Shown here: positions 1-9,037 of the stretch, piece by piece | Numbering within the stretch: position 1 is the stretch's first letter | Layout of the letters: every line of letters starts with the position of its first letter | Program-made: the position numbers and the translations under genes | The notes under the pieces: model-generated | Database searches by the model: none | Told to the model about the DNA's origin: nothing | Seen by the model: the letters and a program-made list of their open reading frames with translations, nothing else | Source: Alteromonas sp. M12 | GTDB taxonomy: Bacteria; Pseudomonadota; Gammaproteobacteria; Enterobacterales; Alteromonadaceae | Assembly (NCBI RefSeq): GCF_037478005.1 | Contig: NZ_CP144164.1 | Coordinates: forward strand, 2,480,001 to 2,544,000 | Reading direction: 5' to 3' | Length of the DNA stretch: 64,000 nucleotides

Positions 1-711
1 AGATTGCCTGATGCGAAAGCTATCATTAATCGCATGGGATTTAACAATAAAGGTGTTGATTATCTAGTTGAGCAGGTGAAACAGTCCCAATATGATGGGG
101 TTTTAGGTATTAATATTGGTAAAAATAAACAAACAGAAGAAAAGAACGCCCTAGATGATTATTTAATCTGTTTGAAAAAAGTTTACGCCTATGCAGATTA
201 TGTCACAGTTAATATTTCTTCTCCCAATACGCCAGGGTTAAGATCGTTGCAATATGGTGAAGCATTAGATCACTTACTGTTGGGCCTAAAAAATGAACAA
301 CAGCAATTATCCCAATTTCACGGTAAATATGTGCCACTTGTGGTCAAAATAGCGCCTGATTTAACCGATGAGGAAGTGCAGGGCATTGCTGCATCTTTAG
401 TTAAAACCGGAATTGATGGGGTCATAGCCACCAATACCACGCTAGATCGTTCTGCTGTAGAAGGCTTGCGCTATGCAAAAGAAGCTGGCGGGTTAAGTGG
501 AGAAGTGCTAACTGATAAGAGCCTGCATATAACTAAGAAACTAGCGCAATACTTAGATGGTGCAATGCCTATCATTGGCGTAGGTGGGATTCATTCTAGT
601 GCTACTGCAAATGAGAGACTAAGTGCGGGAGCCAGTTTAGTGCAAATATATTCCAGCTTTATTTATCAGGGACCTCCACTGATAAAACAAATAGTGAAAG
701 GATTAGTATAA
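1..711 (+). CDS. pyrD: Dihydroorotate dehydrogenase (quinone), C-terminal part
   Basis: Class 2 dihydroorotate dehydrogenase oxidises dihydroorotate to orotate in UMP synthesis, using FMN and passing electrons to membrane quinone. The frame is open through base 1 (it begins R-L-P-D-A-K), so the real start and the membrane-anchoring N-terminus lie outside the window; about 236 C-terminal residues are present. Visible family motifs in order are [28 protein letters not shown] (with the class 2 catalytic Ser), VKIAPDL, IATNTT, GLSG and the FMN-phosphate loop GVGGI. The gene is followed 59 bp later by zapC, the order known from enterobacteria. The TTG at base 4 is only an internal codon, not a start. 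Confidence 0.96.
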   Translation, partial: RLPDAKAIINRMGFNNKGVDYLVEQVKQSQYDGVLGINIGKNKQTEEKNALDDYLICLKKVYAYADYVTVNISSPNTPGLRSLQYGEALDHLLLGLKNEQQQLSQFHGKYVPLVVKIAPDLTDEEVQGIAASLVKTGIDGVIATNTTLDRSAVEGLRYAKEAGGLSGEVLTDKSLHITKKLAQYLDGAMPIIGVGGIHSSATANERLSAGASLVQIYSSFIYQGPPLIKQIVKGLV

Positions 712-770
712 GGCTGTAATTGTGATAAATTCACACTAGATAAAATAGCCTTTACTGAAGTTTATATTCT

Positions 771-1325
771 ATGTTGTTGCCATCAGGTCATTGGAAATGG
801 TTTATAGATAAACAGTCACATTTTTTGATGATTGAGTTAAATGCTGGATTATCGTTTCAAACTGCTTATTTGGATTCTCAGTTAAAGCTGATTCCAGAGA
901 ATTTGTACTTTGAAATTCAGCATTCTCAATGTTTCATTGAATCACTTGAAGCGGTAAATAACTCCAATGTACCCTTCGAAGATAGTGTGAAGACTCAAAT
1001 TGCATTAAACGCAACTGCTGCGAAGTGCTTTCATAAACCGGTTTTAAACAAAAGCTGGTTATACCAAAAAAATAGTTGTTGTTTGCATAGTGAGGAGCAG
1101 CAACTGGCTTGGTTAAGCTGCAATGGTGAAAGTTACCTGATGCTTACTCTGCAACAACAGGGTAGTTCAGTATTATGTTTAAATTTATCTGAAGAGTTTA
1201 CAACCTCCGATAATAAAGTACATAGTCAGTTTTCGTTAATAAATGTGCTGTCCGATAGATTGTTGAGCTTAGAGCAACTTGAAGATGACAGCGACGAACA
1301 ATCAGACAATTTTTCTTATTTTTAA
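771..1325 (+). CDS. zapC: Cell division protein ZapC
   Basis: A 184-residue protein without signal peptide or membrane segment. It lies directly after pyrD, where enterobacteria carry zapC (ycbW), and shows the same general pattern: an N-terminal W-x-W-F/Y motif (GHWKWFIDKQ), a middle with NA-x-AA-x-C/K-F (LNATAAKCFHKP), a KSW motif (NKSWLYQK) and an acidic C-terminus. ZapC is a cytoplasmic protein that binds FtsZ and stabilises protofilament bundles at the Z-ring. Identification rests on synteny plus weak motif likeness, because this family diverges quickly. No clear ribosome binding site precedes the ATG at 771, so the start is the least certain part. ycbX, which follows zapC in E. coli, is absent. 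Confidence 0.75.
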   Translation: MLLPSGHWKWFIDKQSHFLMIELNAGLSFQTAYLDSQLKLIPENLYFEIQHSQCFIESLEAVNNSNVPFEDSVKTQIALNATAAKCFHKPVLNKSWLYQKNSCCLHSEEQQLAWLSCNGESYLMLTLQQQGSSVLCLNLSEEFTTSDNKVHSQFSLINVLSDRLLSLEQLEDDSDEQSDNFSYF

Positions 1326-1393
1326 TCTTCATTTTTTATACAAATATAATCCGCTATTCAATAATAACCCTTATACCCTCTGCCTTTATCCCG

Positions 1394-1399
1394 TATAAT
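1394..1399 (+). promoter_or_regulatory. Putative sigma-70 -10 box before rlmL
   Basis: A perfect TATAAT lies about 29 bp before the rlmL start within CCCGTATAATCGCCG, a context almost repeated before ttcA in this window (GGTATAATCCGCGC). A second TATAAT lies at 1345-1350. The -35 element is not obvious for either. Confidence 0.45.
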
Positions 1400-1427
1400 C
1401 GCCGAGATTTTATTTTCTGGTACATAC

Positions 1428-3527
1428 ATGTTTGAAATTCTAGTTACAACCTCAAGGGGACTCGATGGGCTATTGCTTGACGAGTTAACGACTTTATTAC
1501 CGAATAGCAGTTTAAAAATGCGACCTGGTCAGGTGTATTTTAGTGGTGAGCTAAAAGACGTATACCAAGTTTGTCTGTGGTCTCGGTTAGCGAATCGTGT
1601 TCTTGTGCAATTGGCCGAAGGCAAAATAGATACTGCCGAAGAGCTGTATGATATTGTTGCAACTGTGCCGTGGCAGGATCACTTTAGCGTTTCAAATACC
1701 TTTGTGGTTGATTTTGTGGGTACCAATAGAACGATTAATAACACCCAGTTTGGTGCTTTAAAGGTTAAAGACGCAATTGTTGATACCTTTAGCCATCATT
1801 TTGGCGAAAGACCGTCGATCAGTAAAGTTCAGCCAGATATAAGAATTCATGCTCGAGTACGCAGAGAAAATTTTGCGGTATACGTGGATATTTCGGGCCG
1901 CAGCTTACACCAACGTCACTATCGTCAGCAAACGGGACAAGCTCCTTTAAAAGAACATTTAGCCTGTGCGATGTTATTACGTAGTGGATGGAATAATGAT
2001 CGCTCTAAGCCATTATTTGATCCAATGTGTGGTTCAGGAACCATTGCCATCGAAGCGGCATTGATGGCATGTAATATTGCTCCTGGCTTAGGTAGACAGC
2101 ATTGGGGCTTCAGCAATTGGAAATTACATCAAGCTGAACTTTGGCAAGTATTAGTTGATGAGGCACTGGATGCTCAAGTACAGCCTGAGGCAAAAATATA
2201 TGCTAATGATCTGGATAGAAGAGTTTTAAACACTGCAAAACAAAATGCCGATTCAGCCCGAATGCTTGAGCACATTACTTTTTTCAATTCTGATGCGACT
2301 AAATTACAAGTTGATTGCGAAGCCGGTTACATAGTGTCTAACCCACCTTACGGGGAAAGATTAAATGAGCTGACTGAACTATTACCAGTGTTCCAATCAT
2401 GGGGCGAACATTTAAAACAACACTTTCAAGGTTGGCGAGTAAGTTTACTCACTGCTAATAGAGACCTGTTTAAACAGCTGAAATTGGTTGCCAATAAAGA
2501 TTACAAATTAATGAACGGGGCTATTGAGTGTCAGTTGGTTAATTACGTTTTAGATGAAAAGAATGTCATTGTTAAAGAGTCGGTGAAGCCGCAATCAGAT
2601 TTTGCCAACCGCTTAGCTAAAAATATTAAGTCCCTATCTCGTTGGCTCAACAAACAAAATACTAACTGTTTTCGTTTGTATGATGCCGATTTGCCCGAAT
2701 ACAACGTAGCAATAGATCGTTACGCTGATTGGTTAGTTGTGCAAGAGTACGCTGCGCCAAAAGATATTCCAGAGCAAAAGACCCGTAAACGTTTGCATGA
2801 CGTACTCTTGGCATTGCCCGAAGTGACTGGGGTGAATTCAACGCAAATTGTAGTGAAAACACGCCAAAAGCAAAAAGGCAGTGAACAGTATCAAAAGGTA
2901 GCTGAAAAGAAAGTTACCTTAGAGGTTTACGAAAATGGGGCTAAGTTTTTAGTTAACCTGTCTGATTACCTTGATACGGGACTGTTCTTAGATCATCGAA
3001 TTACCCGCCAAATTGTGCAACAACGATCAAGCAATAAAGATGTGTTGAATCTTTTTGCCTATACCGGAAGTGTCTCTGTGCACGCTGGATTAGGTGGTGC
3101 AAAATCAGTGACCACAGTTGATATGTCGAAAACCTATATTAGCTGGGCGAAACAAAACGTTCAGTTGAACAACATCAATTGCGCAAATCAATTTATTCAA
3201 GCGGATTGTATTAATTGGCTAACCGACCATCAGCAAACTTATGACTTAATATTTATCGATCCTCCGTCATTTTCTAATTCTAAAAGAATGGATTCAACTT
3301 GGGATGTTCAGCGTGATTATATGCAACTGCTTGAACATGCCTACCAGCGCTTAAATCCAAAGGGTGAGATTATTTTTTCTAATAATCTACGCAGTTTTAA
3401 ATTGGATGAAAGTGCCGTTAAGTCACTGGGGCTATCGGTGGAAAATATAAGTCAAAAAACATTGCCTGAAGACTTCAAACGTAATCCTAAAATTCACCAC
3501 TGCTGGATATTTACCAAGCAAGACTAG
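1428..3527 (+). CDS. rlmL: Bifunctional 23S rRNA methyltransferase RlmKL
   Basis: A 699-residue fused methyltransferase that makes m2G2445 (RlmL half) and m7G2069 (RlmK half) in 23S rRNA, helping 50S assembly. The N-terminal ~160 residues fit a ferredoxin-like/THUMP RNA-binding region. The first Rossmann methyltransferase has the SAM loop DPMCGSGT (198-205) and the catalytic NPPY (305-308). The second, from about residue 460, has NLFAYTGSVS as its SAM loop and DPPS at about 611. The length matches E. coli RlmL. The ATG at 1428 starts the conserved MFEILVTTSRGLDGLL. The gene is followed 20 bp later by the glutaredoxin-like gene and then uup, so these three probably share transcription. Confidence 0.96.
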   Translation: MFEILVTTSRGLDGLLLDELTTLLPNSSLKMRPGQVYFSGELKDVYQVCLWSRLANRVLVQLAEGKIDTAEELYDIVATVPWQDHFSVSNTFVVDFVGTNRTINNTQFGALKVKDAIVDTFSHHFGERPSISKVQPDIRIHARVRRENFAVYVDISGRSLHQRHYRQQTGQAPLKEHLACAMLLRSGWNNDRSKPLFDPMCGSGTIAIEAALMACNIAPGLGRQHWGFSNWKLHQAELWQVLVDEALDAQVQPEAKIYANDLDRRVLNTAKQNADSARMLEHITFFNSDATKLQVDCEAGYIVSNPPYGERLNELTELLPVFQSWGEHLKQHFQGWRVSLLTANRDLFKQLKLVANKDYKLMNGAIECQLVNYVLDEKNVIVKESVKPQSDFANRLAKNIKSLSRWLNKQNTNCFRLYDADLPEYNVAIDRYADWLVVQEYAAPKDIPEQKTRKRLHDVLLALPEVTGVNSTQIVVKTRQKQKGSEQYQKVAEKKVTLEVYENGAKFLVNLSDYLDTGLFLDHRITRQIVQQRSSNKDVLNLFAYTGSVSVHAGLGGAKSVTTVDMSKTYISWAKQNVQLNNINCANQFIQADCINWLTDHQQTYDLIFIDPPSFSNSKRMDSTWDVQRDYMQLLEHAYQRLNPKGEIIFSNNLRSFKLDESAVKSLGLSVENISQKTLPEDFKRNPKIHHCWIFTKQD

Positions 3528-3547
3528 ATAAACGAGATAATTGATAC

Positions 3548-3781
3548 ATGCAGTTAAAATTCTATTCTGGAAAACAGTGCCATTTGTGTGACTTAGCTCA
3601 TGCTTTGTTAGCAGAAGTAGCAACAAGTTATGACTTGGAAGTTACCACTGTTGACGTGAAATCAGACCATCAGTTATACCATTTATATGGCGCACGAATT
3701 CCGGTTATCCAACGCCAAGACAACCAGAAAGAATTAGGCTGGCCATTTGATTTAATGCAACTGAAGGAGTTTTTAGCTTGA
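3548..3781 (+). CDS. Glutaredoxin family protein
   Basis: A 77-residue thioredoxin-fold protein. It begins with a beta-strand and a redox motif C-x-x-C (GKQCHLCDLAHALL, Cys12 and Cys15) and carries the cis-proline segment RIPVIQ in the middle, both typical of the short DUF836/glutaredoxin-like group found between rlmL and uup in Alteromonas, Shewanella and Vibrio relatives. It probably acts as a small cytoplasmic thiol-disulfide exchange protein; its substrate is unknown. Its stop codon overlaps the TTG start of uup by 4 bp, which suggests translational coupling. Confidence 0.85.
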   Translation: MQLKFYSGKQCHLCDLAHALLAEVATSYDLEVTTVDVKSDHQLYHLYGARIPVIQRQDNQKELGWPFDLMQLKEFLA

Positions 3782-5667
3782 GCTTATTACAATTAAAAAA
3801 TGCTCAACTGTCGTTTGGACATCCTGCCATTTTAAACAAAGGCGAATTAGTGGTTCACCCTGGCGAACGTATTTGTTTAGTAGGCCGTAATGGTTGTGGT
3901 AAGTCCACGTTACTAAAAGTCTTAGAAGGTGACCAGCCATTAGATGATGGCCAACGAATTATTTCACCTAACGTTAAAATATCTCGTCTTCCGCAAGATC
4001 CGCCGGAAAGTGTTGAGTCAACACTATTTGATTATGTCGCTGAAGGTATGGCTGAAACAGGTGAGTTATTAAAGGCCTATTTCCACCAAATAAATTTAGT
4101 GACTACCGATCCATCTGATAAAAATCTACAAGTTTTAGAGCAGCTTCAACATAAGTTAGAGCATCAAGATGCTTGGCAATTTGAGCAACAAATTAGTCAG
4201 GTACTGACTTTATTGGATTTGGATGGTAATCAGCAATTATCTTATTTATCTGGTGGTTGGCGTCGAAAAGCCGCGCTAGCTAGAGCCTTGGTGGGGAACC
4301 CAGACATATTATTGCTAGATGAGCCAACTAACCATTTAGACATTCACATGATTAAGTGGCTTGAAGGAATTGTTAAGGAATACAAAGGCGCGGTAGTTTT
4401 TGTCAGTCACGACCGAGCATTTATCCGCGCTGTGGCATCCAGAATTATCGATTTAGACCGCGGTAACCTCACCAGTTATCCTGGTAACTATCAAACCTAT
4501 TTAGATAAAAAAGCCGAAGATCTTAAAAACGAAGAAAATGCTAACGCTGAGTTTGATAAAAAATTATCCCAAGAAGAGCAATGGATTAGACAAGGTATAA
4601 AAGCACGTCGTACTCGTAATGAAGGTCGGGTAAGAGCACTTAAAGCACTGCGCCAAGAGCATTCGCAAAGGAATAAATTGCAAGGCAGAGCGAAAGCTAC
4701 CGTTAGTGCCAGTAACTCTTCCGGCAAGATTGTGTTTGAAGCCGTCGACTTGCACTATGAAATTGACAATAAAGTTATTGTTAATAATTTAGAATTAAAT
4801 GTATTTAGAGGCGATAAACTTGCCTTAATCGGCCCCAACGGCTGTGGTAAAAGTACCCTGATACGTTTGTTATTAGGTAGTTTGCAACCCCAGTCGGGTT
4901 CTGTAAAACAAGGAGCTAATCTAGAAGTTGCCTATTTTGACCAACACCGATTAGCCTTAGATTTAGATAAAAGTGTTATTGATGTAGTGGGTGACGGAAA
5001 GCGTGATTTGTTGGTTAATGGCCAATACAAGCATGTTATGAGTTATTTACAGGACTATTTGTTTACGCCAGATAGAGTTAACGCACCGGTTAGGTCACTT
5101 TCTGGCGGAGAAAAAAATAGATTATTGTTGGCTAAGCTATTGTTAAAGCCCTCAAATATACTAATTCTAGATGAACCAACAAATGATTTAGATGTGGAAA
5201 CTTTGGAGTTACTTGAAGATTTAATTTCCGGTTACCAAGGTACCGTTATTTTAGTAAGTCATGATAGAGAATTTGTTGATAATGTCGTAACATCTAGCCT
5301 GTTTTTTGAGGGCAATGGTGAGCTTAAAGAGTTTGTTGGTGGTTATACTGATATCGAAACTTGGTATCAAACAGAAAAAAAACCCACAGAAGACGAAACT
5401 TCTGTAAAATCAGCGAGTCCTAAGTCTCAACCGGTAATAAAAAAGACAAAAAAGTTGTCTTATAAACATCAATTAGAGCTAGATTCTTTACCACTAGAAA
5501 TAGAAAAGCTGGAAAATGAAGTCCAAGCTTTACAAAGTAAAATAAATGATCCGGAATTTTTTAAGCAGTCCCAAGATGAATTTAATACCGCAATCAATGA
5601 ACTAGCAGATTGTGAAAGTTCGCTGGAAAAAGCGTATGCACGATGGGATGAGCTAGAAGGTATGTAG
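3778..5667 (+). CDS. uup: ABC-F ATPase Uup
   Basis: A 629-residue soluble ABC-F protein with two ATPase domains and no membrane segments. ABC-F proteins act on the ribosome (E-site binding and relief of stalling); Uup is also linked to precise excision of transposons and branch-migration intermediates. Walker A motifs are GRNGCGKST (36-44) and GPNGCGKST (from 352). Signature motifs are LSGGW and LSGGE, and both Walker B segments read LLLDEPTN / LILDEPTN. A charged linker joins the domains, and the last ~70 residues form the coiled-coil DNA-binding tail characteristic of Uup (KLSYKHQLELDSLP onward). Translation starts at TTG 3778, overlapping the upstream gene's stop, because M-S-L-L-Q-L aligns with the usual start of the family. 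Confidence 0.95.
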   Translation: MSLLQLKNAQLSFGHPAILNKGELVVHPGERICLVGRNGCGKSTLLKVLEGDQPLDDGQRIISPNVKISRLPQDPPESVESTLFDYVAEGMAETGELLKAYFHQINLVTTDPSDKNLQVLEQLQHKLEHQDAWQFEQQISQVLTLLDLDGNQQLSYLSGGWRRKAALARALVGNPDILLLDEPTNHLDIHMIKWLEGIVKEYKGAVVFVSHDRAFIRAVASRIIDLDRGNLTSYPGNYQTYLDKKAEDLKNEENANAEFDKKLSQEEQWIRQGIKARRTRNEGRVRALKALRQEHSQRNKLQGRAKATVSASNSSGKIVFEAVDLHYEIDNKVIVNNLELNVFRGDKLALIGPNGCGKSTLIRLLLGSLQPQSGSVKQGANLEVAYFDQHRLALDLDKSVIDVVGDGKRDLLVNGQYKHVMSYLQDYLFTPDRVNAPVRSLSGGEKNRLLLAKLLLKPSNILILDEPTNDLDVETLELLEDLISGYQGTVILVSHDREFVDNVVTSSLFFEGNGELKEFVGGYTDIETWYQTEKKPTEDETSVKSASPKSQPVIKKTKKLSYKHQLELDSLPLEIEKLENEVQALQSKINDPEFFKQSQDEFNTAINELADCESSLEKAYARWDELEGM

Positions 5668-5737
5668 ATACCCAAATGTATTTGCTATATCAAAATACCG
5701 AAATTAGCTAATTAAGTAGTAATTTACAGGATACGTA

Positions 5738-7492
5738 ATGAAAATGAATCGGCTGGCCTCTGGGCTAACCCTTTGTGCGCTAACCATTTGTTCAGCGCAA
5801 GCAGCAAAATATACAGTTGTGGAATTACCTTTAAGAGATAAAGGGATTAACAGCTATGCTAGAGCAATTAATGATCGAGGGGAAGTCGCAGCATCGATTG
5901 CTAACCCTTTTAATCCGCCAATAGATGTTGATTTAATTAACTTTGAAAGCGAAGCATTAATTAATACGTTAACAGATGCAGATGGCGCATCTGTGGGCAA
6001 TATTAATGATGATGACTTACTGATTTTATATAGTTTCATCACTTCCGACGCTACAACGACTAACATCTTTTACCCACAAAGTAATGATTCAACCAATCCC
6101 TTTCTACAACAAATTGCAACTGTGCAAAGTTATGTATTGGAAAATACTGAAGTAGAAGAAAAAATTGGCTTCGATGTCATCGAACAAGATCTTCAAGGTT
6201 TAACAAAAAGTGCTGATACTTTGGCCACCGGAATTAATAACTTTTCTGCTATCGTAGGTTTTGGAGAAGCTCCATTCCAAAAAATCAACTACCGAAATGA
6301 AAACGGCTTGAACCTAAAATACCACGTTCAAGATTTCCTCGTTCGTGGTTTTATGGATATCAACGGTGTCACAATCGAAGTTCCTCCCATTGAAGATCTG
6401 TTGGGAGGGATAAGTGTTGCAAATGATATCAATGATAGTTTTGAAGTCGCTGGATATGGATCTGTGGATGTTATCGACGGCTTTGATGACGTTGTGGATT
6501 TATGTGACGACAAAGAAGCAAGAGGCGACATTCCTCAAGAATACTGTTTAAGGCAACTCCGTGATGAATATCAAGGCAGAGTGCGGTCAAAACTCGCTAA
6601 TTCCTTGGGTAATCGCGATCCAGTTGACGAAACATTTTTGCGTAGGGCGATCATTTGGGAGTTTAGTTCAAGCGGAGAACTTCTAAATAGTAGAGAGCTG
6701 GGCACAATATTAGAACCTGCACCTGGTGATACTAGGTTCTATGAAAGCCGCGCTAATGCCATCAATAATAATGGCATCGCAGTAGGCGTTTCTAATGACT
6801 TTTATCAGGATTCACAGACGGTAGTGATAAACAAAGCTGCTGTTTTTGATGGAGACGATGTGCATGGATTCATCAGTGATGAAGAATATTTAGAAAGTAC
6901 CGCTTTAGATATAAATGATAATGACGTTGTCGTTGGTTATGCCAATAAAATTATCACCTCAGCGACTCGTAATAAATTTTTTGTTTATGATTATCGTGGT
7001 GACGTTCTTAGTTTCCCGGACGACTTCTTTGAAAGCTCGTCAAGTATTGCCAGAGGCATCAACAACAACGGTTTAGTTGTTGGGGAAGGTGAGGTAGACA
7101 CAGATTTGATCGGTAGCCGTCGAAAAGAAGCTTTTCTTTACGATATCAATACTGAAGAGTTTACCAATATAAACGATTTATTAAGCTGTGATACCCCTTA
7201 TACCATCGTGCAAGGCATTGATATTAACGATAACGATGAAATTACCGCAACAGCAGTGATATATCGCGAGCGCACCGCCATTAATGGCGAGTTAGCACTA
7301 GATGCTCGTGGTAATACGATTTTCCAGAATATGTCTGTGGCAGTTAAATTAGTGCCTATTCCAGGCGGTAGTATAGATGATTGTCATCTAATTAAAGAGA
7401 CTGTTGAGCGTAAAGGTGGCAGTTTATATTATCTATTGGGACTTGCTTTGTTCGTCTTCGGTGGTCGGTTAAGACAAAAATTTAAAGCCTAA
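5738..7492 (+). CDS. Secreted DUF3466 family protein with GlyGly-CTERM-like tail
   Basis: A 584-residue exported protein with a cleavable signal peptide (MKMNRLASGLTLCALTICSAQA). The body holds repeated HAF-type segments of the form IND/NNG-x-x-V-G (INDRGEVAAS, INNNGIAVGVS, INDNDVVVGYA, INNNGLVVGEG), which suggests a beta-propeller-like fold. The C-terminus has GG, a hydrophobic stretch of about 14 residues and then basic residues (KGGSLYYLLGLALFVFGGRL), which matches the GlyGly-CTERM architecture handled by rhombosortase in Vibrio and Shewanella-type bacteria. DUF3466 genes next to uup are common in Alteromonadales; no function has been shown to my knowledge. A strong terminator follows at 7526. 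Confidence 0.8.
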   Translation: MKMNRLASGLTLCALTICSAQAAKYTVVELPLRDKGINSYARAINDRGEVAASIANPFNPPIDVDLINFESEALINTLTDADGASVGNINDDDLLILYSFITSDATTTNIFYPQSNDSTNPFLQQIATVQSYVLENTEVEEKIGFDVIEQDLQGLTKSADTLATGINNFSAIVGFGEAPFQKINYRNENGLNLKYHVQDFLVRGFMDINGVTIEVPPIEDLLGGISVANDINDSFEVAGYGSVDVIDGFDDVVDLCDDKEARGDIPQEYCLRQLRDEYQGRVRSKLANSLGNRDPVDETFLRRAIIWEFSSSGELLNSRELGTILEPAPGDTRFYESRANAINNNGIAVGVSNDFYQDSQTVVINKAAVFDGDDVHGFISDEEYLESTALDINDNDVVVGYANKIITSATRNKFFVYDYRGDVLSFPDDFFESSSSIARGINNNGLVVGEGEVDTDLIGSRRKEAFLYDINTEEFTNINDLLSCDTPYTIVQGIDINDNDEITATAVIYRERTAINGELALDARGNTIFQNMSVAVKLVPIPGGSIDDCHLIKETVERKGGSLYYLLGLALFVFGGRLRQKFKA

Positions 7493-7525
7493 TCATCTTT
7501 TAGAGCTAAACAAAAATTAACTTTG

Positions 7526-7554
7526 AGCCCCGACATTTGTTTCGGGGCTTTTTT
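7526..7554 (+). terminator. Rho-independent terminator after the DUF3466 gene
   Basis: AGCCCCGA pairs with TCGGGGCT around a loop of 8 bases, followed by a run of six T. It lies 34 bp after the stop codon. Confidence 0.9.
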
Positions 7555-7803
7555 ATGATTTTTGATTAACTTCAACCTAGACCGCGCATTTGTTGACGTC
7601 ACAAAATTGTAATATTAATTTGGTATTAAAAAACCAAACTATATTCAAAATTGGTGTAAAGATAAAAACCTAAATTAATCATATATTTATTGATAAATAG
7701 GGAATTTTTATGCATCAACATATTGAACCCTTTTGTGTTTAAGATAGTCTCAGTATTGTGGTTCAGATAATCACATGTATTTGTTTCAACAAGAGGTCAC
7801 TCA
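7555..7803 (+). other. Leader region upstream of rmf
   Basis: AT-rich region with no recognisable gene. It has TTGACG at 7593-7598, which could be a -35 element but lacks a well-spaced -10, an imperfect hairpin of TTTGGT/ACCAAA around 7620, and a 10-codon ATG frame at 7710 that I do not count as a gene. rmf in E. coli is controlled by ppGpp and growth phase; nothing here proves the same control. Confidence 0.4.
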
Positions 7804-7980
7804 ATGAAAAGACAAAAACGCGACAAACTTTCCCGTGCTCATTCAAAAGGCTATCAAGCAGGTATTTCAGGGCGTTCTAAAGAAATCTGTCCATTTCAAA
7901 CAACTGAATCTCGTTCCGAGTGGTTAGGAGGATGGCGAGAGGCTATCGAAGACCGTAATATTGGTTTAAACAGCCGTTAG
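7804..7980 (+). CDS. rmf: Ribosome modulation factor
   Basis: A 58-residue basic protein that converts 70S ribosomes into inactive 100S dimers in stationary phase. The translation begins MKRQKRDKLSRAHSKGYQAG and continues with SGRSKEICPF, the family hallmark (E. coli has GRSKEMCPYQ), and ends with a W-x-x-GW-R pattern (SEWLGGWREA). A ribosome binding site (AAGAGGT) precedes the ATG. Its position next to convergent fabA matches the rmf-fabA order of enterobacteria. The gene is very short but the identification is firm. Confidence 0.95.
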   Translation: MKRQKRDKLSRAHSKGYQAGISGRSKEICPFQTTESRSEWLGGWREAIEDRNIGLNSR

Positions 7981-7987
7981 GAAAATG

Positions 7988-8012
7988 AGCCCCGAAAGGG
8001 GCTTTTGTATTT
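7988..8012 (+). terminator. Rho-independent terminator after rmf
   Basis: AGCCCC-GAAA-GGGGCT hairpin with a stable GNRA tetraloop and a T-rich tail, 8 bp after the rmf stop. It lies between the convergent rmf and fabA. Confidence 0.88.
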
Positions 8013-8030
8013 TAGTGGGTTCTTAAAATA

Positions 8031-8549
8031 CTAGAAACTACTAGTGTCTTGAAATAAACCAACTTTTAGGTTTTCAGCAGCGTAGATTTCTCTGCCATCC
8101 ACCTCAACAACACCGTCAGCCATTCCCATATACAATTTACGTTTTATTACCCGCTTCATATTAATTTTATAGGTAACTTTTTTGGCTGTAGGAAGAATTT
8201 GCCCAGTAAATTTGACTTCACCAACACCTAAGGCACGTCCTTTACCTGGTCCGCCACACCATCCTAAGAAAAATCCAACTAACTGCCACATTGCATCGAG
8301 TCCTAAGCAACCAGGCATAACTGGATCACCAGGAAAGTGACAATCGAAAAACCAAAGATCAGGAGAAATATCTAACTCGGCTAAAATATACCCTTTATCG
8401 TATTTTCCGCCTGTTTCGCTTATCGTTACAATACGGTCCATCATAAGCATATTCGGAGCGGGTAATTGACTATTACCTGGCCCGAAAAGCTCCCCTTGAC
8501 TACATGCTAAGAGATCTTCACGGCTAAAACTTGATTTAAAATTACTCAT
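8031..8549 (-). CDS. fabA: 3-hydroxydecanoyl-ACP dehydratase/isomerase FabA
   Basis: A 172-residue hot-dog-fold enzyme that dehydrates 3-hydroxydecanoyl-ACP and isomerises trans-2- to cis-3-decenoyl-ACP, the branch point for anaerobic unsaturated fatty acid synthesis. The catalytic His71 lies in [14 protein letters not shown] and Asp85 in LGLDAMWQL, the same positions as in E. coli. The length is typical. The ATG (complement of 8547-8549) begins [14 protein letters not shown], similar to the E. coli start. I found no convincing FabR or FadR palindrome upstream. Confidence 0.97.
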   Translation of the reverse strand: MSNFKSSFSREDLLACSQGELFGPGNSQLPAPNMLMMDRIVTISETGGKYDKGYILAELDISPDLWFFDCHFPGDPVMPGCLGLDAMWQLVGFFLGWCGGPGKGRALGVGEVKFTGQILPTAKKVTYKINMKRVIKRKLYMGMADGVVEVDGREIYAAENLKVGLFQDTSSF

Positions 8550-8685
8550 TTAGGCTTCTTCTAGTTTATAAAGTGTCTAATTTAGCGAACACTTGTAAGC
8601 TAAACAACTCTGAACAGTGAAATTTTCCAAACAAACTGTTATTTTGTAGCTATTCTAACGTTAAATTTTATTGATATTATATTAA

Positions 8686-8940
8686 ATGCAAAAAAACCAG
8701 AAAAAAGTCGCAAACGCAGAAAAGCAAAAACGCTATCGACAACGACAAAAAGAGTTGGGTCATAAACAAGTTCGTGGTTACGTAACCAAAGATGCGATGA
8801 GCTGTTACAATGAAATCCGCGATAAAACCAAATGGACCGACAATGAGGTTTTGTCTAATGCATTGCGGATAACTTATGCTGCTTATAAATGCGGTCAAAT
8901 TAAATTATTAAATGAATGGCTAAAAGATCATAAGCGTTAA
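8686..8940 (+). CDS. Small basic protein, ribbon-helix-helix-like
   Basis: An 84-residue protein that I do not recognise. The first ~25 residues are very basic (KQKRYRQRQKELGHKQ). They are followed by a short beta-like strand (VRGYVT) and two likely helices (KDAMSCYNEIRDKTKW and TDNEVLSNALRITYAAYK), the order expected of a ribbon-helix-helix DNA-binding domain like those in antitoxins and plasmid copy-control proteins. It stands alone, with no toxin or replication gene beside it. The ATG at 8686 has only a weak ribosome binding site. The codon use looks like that of its neighbours. It could be a small transcriptional regulator; this is inferred from shape only. Confidence 0.6.
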   Translation: MQKNQKKVANAEKQKRYRQRQKELGHKQVRGYVTKDAMSCYNEIRDKTKWTDNEVLSNALRITYAAYKCGQIKLLNEWLKDHKR

Positions 8941-9037
8941 TCAGAAATAGCCATAAATTACTTAAAAATCTGTGCATAGTTAACGGATAATAAAATTTAA
9001 ATTAGTCAAAGTAGTTTCGAGTACTAAGGATTTCGTT

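Noticed and set aside
7710..7742. Ten-codon ATG frame in the rmf leader as a regulatory upstream peptide
   Set aside because: The ribosome binding site is weak, and no terminator/antiterminator pair accompanies it. It could be chance in AT-rich DNA.
7762..7780. Possible CRP site TGTGG...TCACA upstream of rmf
   Set aside because: The half-sites are separated by nine bases instead of six, so they do not fit the CRP consensus.
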